DNA of 64,000 nt from Vespa crabro (Eukaryota; Arthropoda; Insecta; Hymenoptera; Vespidae): assembly GCF_910589235.1 (NCBI RefSeq), contig NC_060968.1, positions 744,001 to 808,000 of the forward strand, in the 5' to 3' direction. Below the pieces are notes generated by a model. It searched no databases and had not been told where the DNA came from. It saw only the letters and a program-made list of their open reading frames with translations. Below are positions 11,233 to 23,600 of the stretch, one piece after another. The translations under genes and the position numbers were made by a program. Position 1 is the first letter of the stretch; every line of letters begins with the position of its first letter.

Positions 11233-13958
11233 ATGGAGAAGGAGAAGGAAGGAAATGATGATTATTATTTGGAATTATCTTCTGATCCTATTAAGTTTGA
11301 ATCCGTTAGTTGTCTTACCAATGTTTTTTTCGACGACTATAAACAGCAAGTAAGTTTTTAATATCGCGTTAATTGTAATAATTTTTTCATTTTATAACCT
11401 CACTTTGTGTTTTCATTGAGGTCTTTGCTGTTCGATCTGGTGGTGTCACTGGTGTTTTGGTCAAGGGACCTAATCAAAATATAATATTTAGAATGGAGGA
11501 TAAAGGTCCGGTAATCTCTATAAAGTTTTCTCCAGATATGAATATACTTGCGATACAGCGTACAAACACATCTGTAGAGTTTATGAATTTCTCTTCATCG
11601 CATGAACCAGATGGTATAGAGTATTCTCAGTCTTGTAAGGGAAGGACTGCCACTATATTAGGTTTCGTTTGGACACATGGCAATGAAATATTATTTGTTA
11701 CTGATCAGGGAGTAGAATTGTTTCAAGTAAGATCAGTCTGATGTGCTATTATTTCATGATATGATATAAATGTTTTCTTATAGGTAAATCCAGAGAAACG
11801 TATTACTAAAACACTGAAATCTTCTAATTTAATGATTAATTGGTTTGTATTTTGTCCTAAAAGTTATTTGGTCTTGTTGTCTACTGGTACAGTAGGAAAT
11901 TTAATGCAAGCATTACATGTAACGCCTGGCAACATTCAAAAATTTACCAAATTTGAAAGTAAGTTGAACAATGAGATCTTGTGTGTATTTATCATAATAT
12001 AGAATTTGTAGATCTGTATCGTTGCCATTCATTTCAGTGGAACCTAGTACAACCAAGCCAGGAAAGCTCGCTGTTTCTGAAAGGGATGTGGCTTTAGCTG
12101 TTTTGTATGGAACACCTTGTATTATTGTTTTGCGACATCAACCAGGAGCTAATCGTTCTGTTGGAACTGCATTTGTATATGTATATACTATTCATAAGTA
12201 AGATTTTTATTGCATTTTTTATGCAATTAAATCTAAATGAAAGCATATAATTTATGTAGATAATGTTTCGTAGGATGTTAACGATTAAAAAAAGTCATAT
12301 TCTTAAGCTCGATGCCAGTGGACGATTTGCTATTAATGTTGTAGACAACCTTATTATTGTTCATCATCAGGCATCGAAGGTATATGTTCTATATGTATAA
12401 TTGTATTGGCATTGATTCACTTAGTGCAATTATTTTTTATAGACATCAATGATTTTTGATATAATGTTGCCTGGTGTAAGTGATGGTACTGTGATACATC
12501 ATACTAGTGTAGCATCAGCAAAGTCTATTAAACCATACAATCTTGTTGTCCCAGGTGCAACTTTGTCAGATGAGTTGTTACAGCCTTGTCAACTATGTAT
12601 CCCTTCAAACTTTTACTTTATAATTTCATTGTTTTAAAGATTAAACATATGTTTTTCTCAATATGATATAGATTCCCCTAATTGGGTAGTATTTCAACCA
12701 AATATTGTGATTGATGTTAAGTTAGGATGCTTATGGTATGTTTCTATAGATATCGCTATTTATTTTATTTCAAATTAATGTTTTGTATGTTTATATACTT
12801 ACATCGTATAGGTACATAGAACTGAGGTTGGAAGTGTTAATTAAACTTATTAAAGACAAAGTTTTATTAGTAGAATTTCTTATGCAACGATCTAATGCGA
12901 AACAAATTTTGATACAAGTATTACAGCAATTTATGACTGAGCTGCCAATAAGTTTAATGGATATTCCAGCGATTTTTGACAAAATTAATCCTGTGTACAG
13001 AAATTATCTTGAAAAGGAAATACAGAATCAGGTAAATGAATTATAATTTTATATGAATGTTAGACTCTCATTTTCATTGATTGAAAAATGTATTATCAAT
13101 ATTTGCTTAGATCGGTACACCTCTTCAGAACAATACAAAAAATGGTAGCACTACTACAGAGAATTACAAGTACAAATTAAAAATTGAACAAAGTGATATG
13201 TATAGTATCATTTTGCCAAAATTTCCTGAAAATACGATAGAACCAAAAATGATAGTATGGGTCCTCCTAGAATATATCAGGTGTGTACATTGAATTATAA
13301 ATAATAATCATACAAACTGTTATATTTTGAGTTATATTTAATGCATTATGGAAATTATTAGATCTTTAACAGAACATGGAATCCCTGTGGAACATTATTT
13401 ACACGAGTTAGTTATCACAACATTGGTACATAGGAAAGCATATTATCAACTACATCAATTATTGCAATATCATGTTGTAGCTGACTCGAAACATTTAGCT
13501 TGTTTATTGCTATCCTTAGAAAATTTATATCCAGCTGCTCATCAATTAGCATTGGATATGTTAAAACGATTAGGAAATGCACATGAAGAAATAATTGAAG
13601 TACTTTTATCGAAAGGACATATTTTAGCTGCTCTTCGGTAAAGAAAAATTAAATTATTGCATAAATTATTGTTATATTAATTTGTATATGTTTTAGATAT
13701 GTTCGTTCAGTGGGAATGATAGATCAGGTATCGGCTCGAAAATTTTTAGAAGCAGCAAAAGTTTCCAATGATGCCACCCTTTTTCATTCGGTCTTCAAAT
13801 TTTTTGAACAGCGTAATTTAAGGTTACGTAATACAACAGCTTTCACAAGAGGAGAACATTGTCAACCATATGTACAACATTTTAAATATTTGTTTCAAGG
13901 GACGGATAATGGATGTAATTCCGATACAAACTCTAATGTTACTACAATTTCATCGTAA
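11233..13958 (+). CDS. RMC1: RMC1 / Bulli, subunit of the Mon1-Ccz1 Rab7 GEF (11 exons)
   Basis: Complete gene. Exons: 11233-11349, 11421-11726, 11784-11958, 12038-12197, 12274-12379, 12443-12596, 12672-12735, 12812-13031, 13111-13280, 13362-13637, 13697-13958; all introns GT-AG, 57-81 bp, and phases join exactly. The 2010-nt frame gives 669 aa, close to the human protein (about 657). The N-terminal half (about 1-360) matches the WD-like propeller, with DYYLEL, VFAVRSGG.TGV and FVTDQGVE. The C-terminal half (about 480-650) is the Mic1 domain, with HYLHELVI, LACLLLSLENLYP, LDMLKRL and SARKFLEAAK. In animals RMC1 (Drosophila Bulli) joins Mon1 and Ccz1 to activate Rab7 on endosomes and autophagosomes. 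The start was chosen because EGNDDYYLEL aligns with the family's first residues. Confidence 0.96.
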
Positions 13959-14037
13959 GACTGTCACTGTGATCTCTATATAATCAGAATATAAATTTGT
14001 TTATTTAATTATGAAATTTTAGATGTATAAGAATGTC

Positions 14038-14043
14038 AATAAA
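14038..14043 (+). terminator. RMC1 polyadenylation signal AATAAA
   Basis: AATAAA 80 bp after the RMC1 stop codon, the first canonical hexamer downstream. Many AATAAA-like strings occur by chance in such AT-rich DNA, so this is a likely rather than proven site. Confidence 0.5.
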
Positions 14044-14364
14044 AAATAATTTTTATGGATTGTTTTTAAAGCGATACATAGATAATCAATGAAGTGAAAA
14101 AGTATGGCTACAATAATCCATTTAAAATGACTTTATTGATATATTCAAATCATTTTTATCTTTCTCCTAACATTTCGTTAATAAACATTGTACAATATTG
14201 GTTTAGCTACCATATAGCTCTCTTATTTGATTATCGATGGACGAACTTAATTTTGGATTAATACAATATATGTAATAATATGTTAATATAAATAGTCATG
14301 TACTAAATAAAATAGTTAAATTGCATGAAATTAATACAACATTGATCTTATAACATATACATAC

Positions 14365-14373
<9 letters not shown>

Positions 14374-14422
<49 letters not shown>
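14374..14422. repeat. (TA)n microsatellite
   Basis: About 24 TA units, preceded by ATAC-type variant units. Confidence 0.95.
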
Positions 14423-14424
<2 letters not shown>

Positions 14425-15922
14425 TTTTAAAGTAACGACATTTAAAGTTATAGTAATTACTTTATCACGTGAAATGAAAAATAATAGTAGAATGAATTTT
14501 TATCGCAGGAAATTTTATTTTAAATAATTCCTCTGGTTATCGATGCAATTTATTTACTAATATAAAAAGTTTAAACGATTAATTTAAAACTATATTTCAT
14601 AAAGGAATGCTTGAGATTTTGATTAGAAAATTAGAAGCCTGTCGATTTACTTATTTAGATATATATATTTTTTTAATTTAATAGAAGAGAGGGAAAGATG
14701 TGGAAAATTAAATTAAATTTTTATTATTTCTCGTTTATAATTTCATATTTTAAAATATTAAAGTCTTCATAGCATGCAAAGAATCTGTAATTGTGCTTAT
14801 ATTTGGAAGAACAGCAAGACATTCATTAAAATTGGTCAATGATATTCTTTCTTTCTTAGTAACATCTTGCCTTTCTTAATAATCAAATGATTCAAAATCG
14901 GTTTCTTTATATTACTATTTCTTAAGCTCGATGGTAAATCAGTACTTTACGGTTTTCACCGTTTTTCTTGGTCCGTACTCTGAGATCATTTTTCATGGTA
15001 AAAATACGAATAAAAATTGCATTTGTTTATCCATTTATTTAAACAATAAATCGCCGATTCTGATTTGCTTGATTTATTTAAAAATATTGTTAAACAATTT
15101 AATAATTCAAACATTTTCATAAGAAAATTCATCGATTTTTCTTTTCAAGGTTTCTTTAATTCGTTTAAATGTTTGAGACTTATTGATAATAATATATGCA
15201 TAGAGCATAGAATCACATTTTTTCTTTACAAACATTTTTGATAAGATAAGACGTGAAAAAAAATTTATTATGAAGTCTAATTCATTCGTTTAAAATCATT
15301 TTCTATTTCAATGATTTCAATCAATTTTTATGTGTTAAAAATTTTCCCTCCATTTTTTTCTATTCGTTCTTGCAGTCATTCCTAATTTCGATCAATCAGC
15401 GACATTGTATTATTAGTTAGAAATGCCGACAAGTTACGAAAGTAACCGAATCATTAATTATCAGTTTTTCGTAACAATAACTTATATGGAATTTCGTATT
15501 AATTAATTATTGTTTACTAGCATGAAAGAATAAGAAGATAATCGTTATTTTGATATAAGTTAATTATTAAATTATCGTATTATTTTTTTTTTGAACGATT
15601 CTGGATAAAATTGACGATGTAAAGATTGGAAAAATATCGTGAGTAAATGTCGTTCATTTGTTTCATGAAATATACTTTATAATGATCGAGATTTGTTACA
15701 AAGAAAGAAGAATTATCGAACAGATAGAGATAGATAGATAGAAAAAGAGAGAGTGATAGAGAAAGAGAGAAAAAGAGAGAGAGAAAAAGAGAGAAAGATA
15801 ATGTATTAGAAGATTAGAAATAGTTTTTGATCATTTGTTTTCTTTTTTTTATAGCAGACAAATATAGTAAAGACATAAATAATAACTTGAATTTTGATTG
15901 CATTAATACTTCTTTTTTCTCT

Positions 15923-15925
<3 letters not shown>

Positions 15926-15982
<57 letters not shown>
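15926..15982. repeat. (TA)n microsatellite
   Basis: About 28 TA units; preceded at 15727-15800 by an impure GATA/GA-rich tract. Confidence 0.95.
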
Positions 15983-15992
<10 letters not shown>

Positions 15993-16380
15993 TTATATAT
16001 CTATTAACGAACACGCAAAAAATCTTACTTTTAAGATTCAACCAGTAGAAAGCTTCGTTTCTTCTATTAAACATGTCGAATAACAATGTATATATATTTT
16101 CGAAATTAATGCGAAAACAGTTTGGAATTGCTTAATTTTATCTAACTAATTAATATTTTGTTTATAAATGAATTGTTTTCGACATGTTCATCGATAGCCA
16201 ATAGGAATTCACATGTTTCCTACGTTGTATTATTCGTAATAATTCTAAAAAGACAGACAGGTAATTAGCATATAGCATGTGTCTCTCAAAGATTGAATTT
16301 CTTATTTTGATTTGTAGCTTAGCCTCTCTCATTAACTTAAAGATTAATAGAGAAATGTAATAGCATAATATAGTAATTAG

Positions 16381-16381
<1 letters not shown>

Positions 16382-16442
<61 letters not shown>
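16382..16442. repeat. (TA)n microsatellite
   Basis: About 30 TA units, 80 bp upstream of the hAT-like MITE. Confidence 0.96.
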
Positions 16443-16445
<3 letters not shown>

Positions 16446-16527
16446 ATAATAGTATTCGACGTCTATCTACGAACGCTATGTTGTTCGTAAATCCCGAACA
16501 ATTACGAAAGATTACGATGGATCACGA

Positions 16528-16917
16528 CAGGGCTGGCGCTAGTTAGTGCTTGACTCTCTTATGCAAAAATTAAATGGAACCGTAGAATTATTTTTATTAC
16601 TTGATTATTTGTAATTCTATTTTAAAATAAATATAATTTAGATAAAGATAATATAGAAATATTGAAGTGTTATGAAAAAGCACAAAACGCCACCATTTAA
16701 TGTAACATAAAAAGTAAATAATCAAAATCATTAGATGTGAATTCATCAAATCTTACTAGATAATGTTTATAAAGAATATTTTTCAACTTCTCAAAAAGAT
16801 CGTTTTGAGGGAAAATATTAAAAAATTGTTTTTTATAGGAATTTAAGTACCCTTATCATTGACCCCCTTGAAATCGTATAGCACTTCTTATACGTTGCAT
16901 AGGCCGCACCGGCCCTG
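16528..16917. mobile_element. Non-autonomous hAT-like element (MITE) with 8-bp TSD
   Basis: A 390-bp insertion with ends CAGGGCTGGCGC and (complement) CAGGGCCGGTGC, flanked on both sides by a perfect 8-bp direct repeat GATCACGA (16520-16527 and 16918-16925). Short inverted ends beginning CAGGG plus an 8-bp target duplication are the signature of the hAT superfamily. The AT-rich interior has no transposase frame, so it would need a transposase in trans. The undamaged target duplication suggests a fairly recent insertion. Confidence 0.88.
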
Positions 16918-18449
16918 GATCACGATTATGAAATATTCATTTACATTGTTATACCCGGACGATCCGCTTGTTTTGCGATAATAGCTAACAAATATGACAA
17001 ATAAAGATAAAAAATATTTTGAAAATACGTTAAGGAATTGGGAAGCGACATCGAAGATCCTATTGGACGACAGTTTTTTTTTCTTTTTTTTTTATAATCT
17101 CTACACAAAGTTACGCAAGTATGACGATCATCAGTTTGTTAGTTTTTTTTTCATCGTTTTAAATTTCTTAACTATTTTTTTATTATCGTAATTAATTCCA
17201 TTGATTATGATCAATAACATCGTCTTAGAATGATACACTCGAAACGGATCAATCAGTGTCATTGAAATATTTATGCTTTTTTCTTTTTTCCGTTTTTTTT
17301 CTATCGAGATGAATCGTTTTTTATTTTTTTTAAACATCGATTTTACTGATGAATCGTATTTTGGGTAGCTTATATGGGTGTGTATCGTTATGTATATAGA
17401 TGACAATTTCATATAATCAATCAATGAATTAGAATATAAGATTCTTGTGACGGAATAAAGACAAGATAATCGAATTTCTAACTAATTCGTACACGCAATT
17501 AACAATTATTGAAAATTTAATTATTGGAAAGCTCTCTATCGCATTAAAATGTCGAAGTACAAAAATCGCATACACACATACACGTTGTATGTATATAATT
17601 AGAACGTTTTACCAAGTATTCGTTTAAGCGTATTCGTGATTTAACAAGGATATTTACCTTGTCGATGACATTCTTAATTCATCTTTATCTTTTTCTTTAT
17701 GTTTATACACTCATTTTTATTTTCTTATTTATATTTGCTTCCTTGCACATTTCTTTTTCTTTTTTTTTTTATATATGGGACGGTTAATTATAAATTTTAA
17801 TTATCAAGTATATTTATGTTTATTAATAATATATATATATATATATCCTCATTGTTTTTCTTTTTTATTTTTTGGTGATTTTTTTTTTATCTCAAACGTT
17901 AATATGATTGTGATGCGTGAGCGATCGATTATATCTCTCGAATTTAAAAGTTTGGAAATGGATTTTGAGTTTACGTTGATAAATTAAAATAAAGAGAAAT
18001 TATAAGGAAAATGAAATTGAATAAAAAACAGAGTATTCACGTAAGTACATGTAACATCGAATTTCTTAATATCTACGTGAACAGTACAAGTTGAATAATT
18101 AAGCAATATTCAATAATGGTGCATAATGGCACGTACCGGTTACGCACCATTTATTACAAGTTAATTATAATGTGCCCCTGACTGTTATATATGATGTCAG
18201 CAACTTTGTATTCATCGACTTTTTGTATGTTCCCAAATGTCGATTATTTTGTTAAGTTACATTTGTTATTAATTATTAATTTATAGGTATTAATTAGTAA
18301 GGTACAATTAGTTATTTTATTTTATTATGCACATTGATAGAGGTATCATATATTTTTTTCTTTTTTTTTTTATTCATTTACTTTTTTTTATCACCAAGCA
18401 ACCATCGATTAAAAGCTTATCATATTTGTTATTGAAACATATCGTCCAG

Positions 18450-18494
18450 TTAATTAATTAATTAATTAATTAATTAATTAATTAATTGATTGAT
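18450..18494. repeat. (TTAA)n tetranucleotide tract
   Basis: About ten TTAA/AATT units ending in TGATTGATT. TTAA is also the piggyBac target site, and a piggyBac-like MITE lies 280 bp away. Confidence 0.9.
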
Positions 18495-18770
18495 TTCTTT
18501 TTACCCCCGCAAGACATCAAAATTTTATTTTTCTATAATCGGTAATAAAAATAATTAGTTTTCGTAGTTAATATTTTAATTATTATTTATCTCGCACATG
18601 AATCTGTTCTATGTGGTTCTTTGTGTATATGTATACGTGTATACGTTTGTTTTTGTGTTTTTGAATCGATTATGTTGAATCGATTGTACTTTTTCAATCC
18701 CATTTGTGCATCGGTTTTCTTGCATTTTAACGACAAATTTTTTTTTCTTTTTTTTTCCTTAAATATTTAA

Positions 18771-18980
18771 CTCTTTGCACTCAGCCTATTTTTTTTGCGT
18801 CTGCAGGATAATCAAATATTCCGGATATATTTTTTTATATGACAGCAAATAAATAACTTTTACGAAAGTTATCATATATAAATTAAAATTGTACATCCAA
18901 ATTTATACAGATTTTTATTAATATAATTATAAATGGACAATGTATTGACCACAATTGGACCAATGTTTCAGTGCAAAGGA
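18771..18980. mobile_element. piggyBac-like MITE flanked by TTAA
   Basis: A 210-bp segment with TTAA on both sides (18767-18770, 18981-18984) and inverted ends CTCTTTGCACTCAG / (complement) TCCTTTGCACTGAA, sharing the core CTTTGCACT. TTAA duplication plus short ends of this type is characteristic of piggyBac-derived non-autonomous elements. No coding capacity. Because TTAA is common here, the support is the paired 9-bp core rather than the TTAA itself. Confidence 0.62.
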
Positions 18981-19214
18981 TTAATATCTTTAAATATGCC
19001 TCTCGATCTTGTTCTATCAATCGTTTCAATTATTTAAGCGTTAATAACCATCAACATTTCATGAAAATATTAGAAATATTTATATCCTGATAATAGTCAT
19101 GTTTCTAAATCTATAGATATGAATAAATGTTTCTCTGAATACTTTTTGAAAAAATTGTGCATCGAACGGAAGGTCTCCTTTTTATTATTATTAACATTAT
19201 TATTATTATTGTTA

Positions 19215-19215
<1 letters not shown>

Positions 19216-19287
<72 letters not shown>
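19216..19287. repeat. (ATT)n microsatellite
   Basis: About 24 ATT units; poly-Ile and poly-Asn open frames over it are artefacts. Confidence 0.97.
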
Positions 19288-19288
<1 letters not shown>

Positions 19289-19599
19289 GTATATATATGT
19301 ATTATAATATAATTTATATATATATTTATATATAACAATACAACAAGAGTAAGATTTCAAAGCTTAGGATGCTTAGATTAATTAGATATATACCAACGAT
19401 TTTCTCTACAAGGTATTTTGATATATTTTATTTAATATATTTATTTAATATATATTTAATATATATTTTTTTTGTTTGCAATGACGAAAGCTAACTTTGT
19501 CTAAAATCTTTGTTTTCTCTCATCTTTTTTATAGAATTTTTTTCTCTTTTGTTCCTTTTCTTTTCTTTTCATAGAAGAAACGATCGAACTTTTAAATTA

Positions 19600-19602
<3 letters not shown>

Positions 19603-19656
<54 letters not shown>
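19603..19656. repeat. (GA)n microsatellite
   Basis: About 27 GA units followed by impure GA-rich sequence to about 19690. Confidence 0.97.
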
Positions 19657-19667
<11 letters not shown>

Positions 19668-19763
19668 GAGACAGAGAGAGAGAGAGAGAGCCAGAAAAAA
19701 ATAAATGTATCTTTTTCGTTTCTTTCTTTCATAATTTGTAATGTTATTTTATTCTCTCTCTTT

Positions 19764-19767
<4 letters not shown>

Positions 19768-19856
<89 letters not shown>
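19768..19856. repeat. Compound (GT)n-(TA)n microsatellite
   Basis: About 20 GT units followed after TATCAA by about 20 TA units. Alternating purine-pyrimidine sequence of this kind can adopt Z-DNA or cruciform structures. Confidence 0.96.
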
Positions 19857-19858
<2 letters not shown>

Positions 19859-20607
19859 ATATAGCTCACTTTATCGTATACGTCATTACAATTTATGTTA
19901 CATACAGTCATTTATTTTATACAAAGTAGTAATTAATATTACTTTTTTAAAGCAATTTTATTATACAGAATATCTTTAGATCATAAATCTTTTTCTTTCA
20001 TAATATTGTTTTTATTCTGAACTAACTTTACTTTCCTTATATGAGGTTTCAAACGTTTAAACAAATTCTCTTTCTTTTTTCATTTTAAACAAAATTTTGT
20101 TTTTCTTTTTTTTTTACTCACAATTTTAATATAAAAACAGAAATTTTTTTCTAATTCAATTTTAACTTAAAAACTAATTCTTTACTTTTCAATTTTAAAT
20201 AAAAAAAAATTCTCTTTTATTTTTATATGGACTTTAATTTTAATTTCAAAAAAGAAAAATTGCGAATTTCGATTTTTTATATAAAATAAATCCATTGCTT
20301 TTAATTTTATAAGACGAAAAATCAAAAGACGTTTTTTCCTTCCTCTTTTATTCCCCTTTTCTTATTTCTTTTTTCGTTTTTCTTTAAATTTTATTTTTTG
20401 CAGATTTTCAAAATTTGAAAGATCCATTTTTTTTTATTAACCACGTGACTCTCATTGATCCTGACTAATAATAAGTTCGGCGAATCGACGATCGACAAAA
20501 TTATCTTTCGAAAAAGAATTACAACGTGACGTCAAATTTGTTTCTTTTCATTTCTTTCTTCTTTTCTTTCATTATTTATTCTTCGTTTTCTTTTTCGTTT
20601 GATCGCT

Positions 20608-23600
20608 TTAAGAAATGTTGCAGTCGTCTGCATGAGAGTCTCGAATTTGTTGCTTTGTTTTTCTCGAGGCACGTCTGATCAAACTACGACTTCGTGGTTT
20701 GCTTTTCACTTCTTCCGTTGTGGTTACCACGTTGACATTTTGGGTCGCAACCAATTGTGGTTGAGGACTTCCGGAACCGGCACTTCCTGATCTGCTTCCC
20801 GGACTGCCAGATCTTTGAAAATTATAAAAAAAAAATATTAGGAAAAACAATTATATTGATTCGCATCACTTCTTAATATATAAATATAAAAAAAAGTAAA
20901 TAACAAAGAACGAAAATAGTAGATTCCTAAAAAAATAAAAATATTTTGCTTTAATAATTATTAAATTCATATTTATAAAATTTAATGTTCATTAAAGTTA
21001 ATAATATAAAAAATATTTTATTTATTTTATTAATTGAAAAGAAACATTATAAAAAAATAAATAAATAAAAATAATAAAAAAAAGAATGAAATAAAAATAA
21101 ATAATAATTCGATATTATATATATTTATATATAATCTTATATATAATATTTTATATATTATTTAATACTAAATATTTAATATTTATATTTATATTATTTA
21201 TTATAATATAATATTATATTATATTTATTATAATAAATTATAATATATATAGATAAAGAAATAAAAATAAAACAATTTTTCTTTTTATATTCGTTTTTCC
21301 TTTCTTTCATTTTTTACATTTTCATATTACTATTACTTTAATAAAAGGCATAAACTTTATAAAATAAAATTTATAAAAAAATTATTAAAAACTTTTTCTA
21401 AGACAAAAGTTCGTTTTTAATTGATGACAAGCTTAATTGTATTATGCTTTAAGTTATTATAACATATTCATAATAATGATGATAATTAAAAAGTTCGTTA
21501 TACAAACGTTTTGAAAGTTCAGTTGTTTATTTTATGGAAGCCGAGTAGCTTCGAGATCAGTTGATCGCTTAATGGAAATACATTCTTGTCGATTGACGTA
21601 GGACGTACAATAGATCGCAATTAAACGGAAGTCTGCGAGCGAGAGGCAGTTAAAACTTGTGATTGAAATTCCGGAAAAGAATTTTCGCTCGCATGCGCGC
21701 GCTCGCGCGGTCGCCCGTACATATTCAGCTTTCATTCGTCGAAGCGAATACATAAATACCTTTTGGAATTTCATAACTACTTTTCATATTACATTAATAA
21801 ACTGAAAAAATATTTAATGATAAAAACGTTTTCTTCTTTATCTTCTTTTAATTATTTAGGTTGACTGATACATGTATTCTCGTTAAGTAATTGTTTTTTT
21901 TTCCTTTCAAAATTATAGCTTATTTAATAAATGATAAAGTTTTGTAGAATATTTCATCAAGAACTCATTCTTTATAATAGTATTGTTGTTTTCTTTTTCC
22001 TTTTACTTTTTTTTTTTTGGATATGTACTTTTTTTGGATGTTGTACTTATATACATTATCGTCAATTAATTTTTATCGAAATTATAACAAACTTGACGAA
22101 ATTTTTACATTGCATTTAGAGCTCATTTTTTGTTATAGATATGTTTTTTATTAATGTCAGTATTTTAATCAGTATTTTAAATCAGTATTTAAAATAAAAA
22201 CTTTAAATCAGTATTTTAAATAAATGATCATAATTTATAATAAAATACCAGTATCTATGTAATACAACTAATCGGTATTATTTTTATTGATCAATCCTGA
22301 CACAATTCTGCTAATTGAATTATTTATGTTGAACAAAATATTTTTATATAATAACCCCATTTGTTTTAAAAAATATTTATCAATTATTAATAAAAATATT
22401 GATTAAATAAATAGAAGTAATTTGTTTTTTTTCTGGTCAATAATTAAAAATATTTTCAATATTTATATACCTATTTACATGTTTATTATTTCCCTTTCTT
22501 TTTTTCTTAGCGAGGAACAATGTTACCTCCAAAATGGTCGTTCGTAACGTCACGATATTTTTCCAATTATAACGTTACAATAAAAAAAGAAAAAAGGGAA
22601 AAAAATAAAAATATAAAAAAGGAAAAAAGAAAACGATCGTACGTCAACGTTGTTGTACTAGTTTGCTAGTTTTTCGCGGATCATATTGGCGTGCAAATTG
22701 ACACGGTTGTTCAAAACCGTGTAATAATGGATACACTCTTCGTAGAATCCGTTTGTTCTTTAGATCCGCGTTAAAAAAAAAGAACATTTAAATTAGGACT
22801 CGTTACTGGAAAAATCTTTTAAAAAATCATAAAATCACATAATTTGTATATACCTTCGTGAACCATAAGCCGAACATCTCCGTCTCAATCCTGATTCGTC
22901 AGAATCTCCAGTTGGATTTTTTGGTACGATTCTTGATAATGTTACGAAACACCTAAATATATCTTTTATATTGTAATCGTCTTTAGCTGAACACTCCATC
23001 ACCTTTGCCCGAAGTTTTGGTAATTCACAGAAAAGCCATTCGCTTACATCCTCGATTGGTACTTCTCTTCGTGTTGCAGCGAGGTCGTTTTTGTTACCAG
23101 CTACCACTATTGGTACTTCCTATTTGAAAATAGTTTTAACTAAATAGGAAATCAATGTTTAGAACCGATGGTCTAGGCATTAATCCTAGACACAATATAC
23201 TTTATAGATTATTATTCAATATTCTAATACCTGAAAGTCCGTACGTTGTTCTCTAACTTCTTCGAAACATCGTTTAACACATTCGAAACTGGGTGACGAT
23301 GTTATAGCGTAAACAAGAAGAAAAGCATGAGCCGTGGCTATGCTCAATCTTCTCATAGCTGGAAATTGTAAGTCCCCTGTAAAACGTGAAAATCAATTTC
23401 ATTTGGACATCAAAATGTTTCGTTATCAAATCGGGATAATGTCAATTATCTTTTTTTCTTTCTTTTTTATGGAAAACGCAGATTTCGTACTTAAGAAGTT
23501 AACTTTACACTTTTATAGATAAAATTATTTCAGAATGAACGATATCTTTAGGATCTAGAGTAGAGTTTTCCAAAGTTTTATCTAGTTGGGTAAATGTTCA

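Larger units (their letters stand above)
14060..20607. other. Convergent intergenic region RMC1 / Rhes-like
   Basis: 6.5 kb between the 3' ends of two convergent genes. I see no exon. It holds three (TA)n tracts, a hAT-like MITE (16528-16917), a (TTAA)n tract (18450-18494), a piggyBac-like MITE (18771-18980), (ATT)n, (GA)n and (GT)n/(TA)n microsatellites, and T-rich low-complexity sequence. The GTPase 3' UTR must lie in the right end; an AATAAA on the minus strand is present at 20575-20580, close to the stop codon. Confidence 0.7.

Noticed and set aside
20599..20790. Plus-strand open frame opposite the last GTPase exon
   Set aside because: It is the antisense shadow of exon 4 and has no family signature.
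22835..22853. Readthrough end YIQIM-stop of GTPase exon 3 as the true C terminus
   Set aside because: A GTATAT donor overlaps it and splicing to 20812 restores a basic tail and CAAX box typical of RASD proteins. A minor readthrough isoform cannot be excluded.
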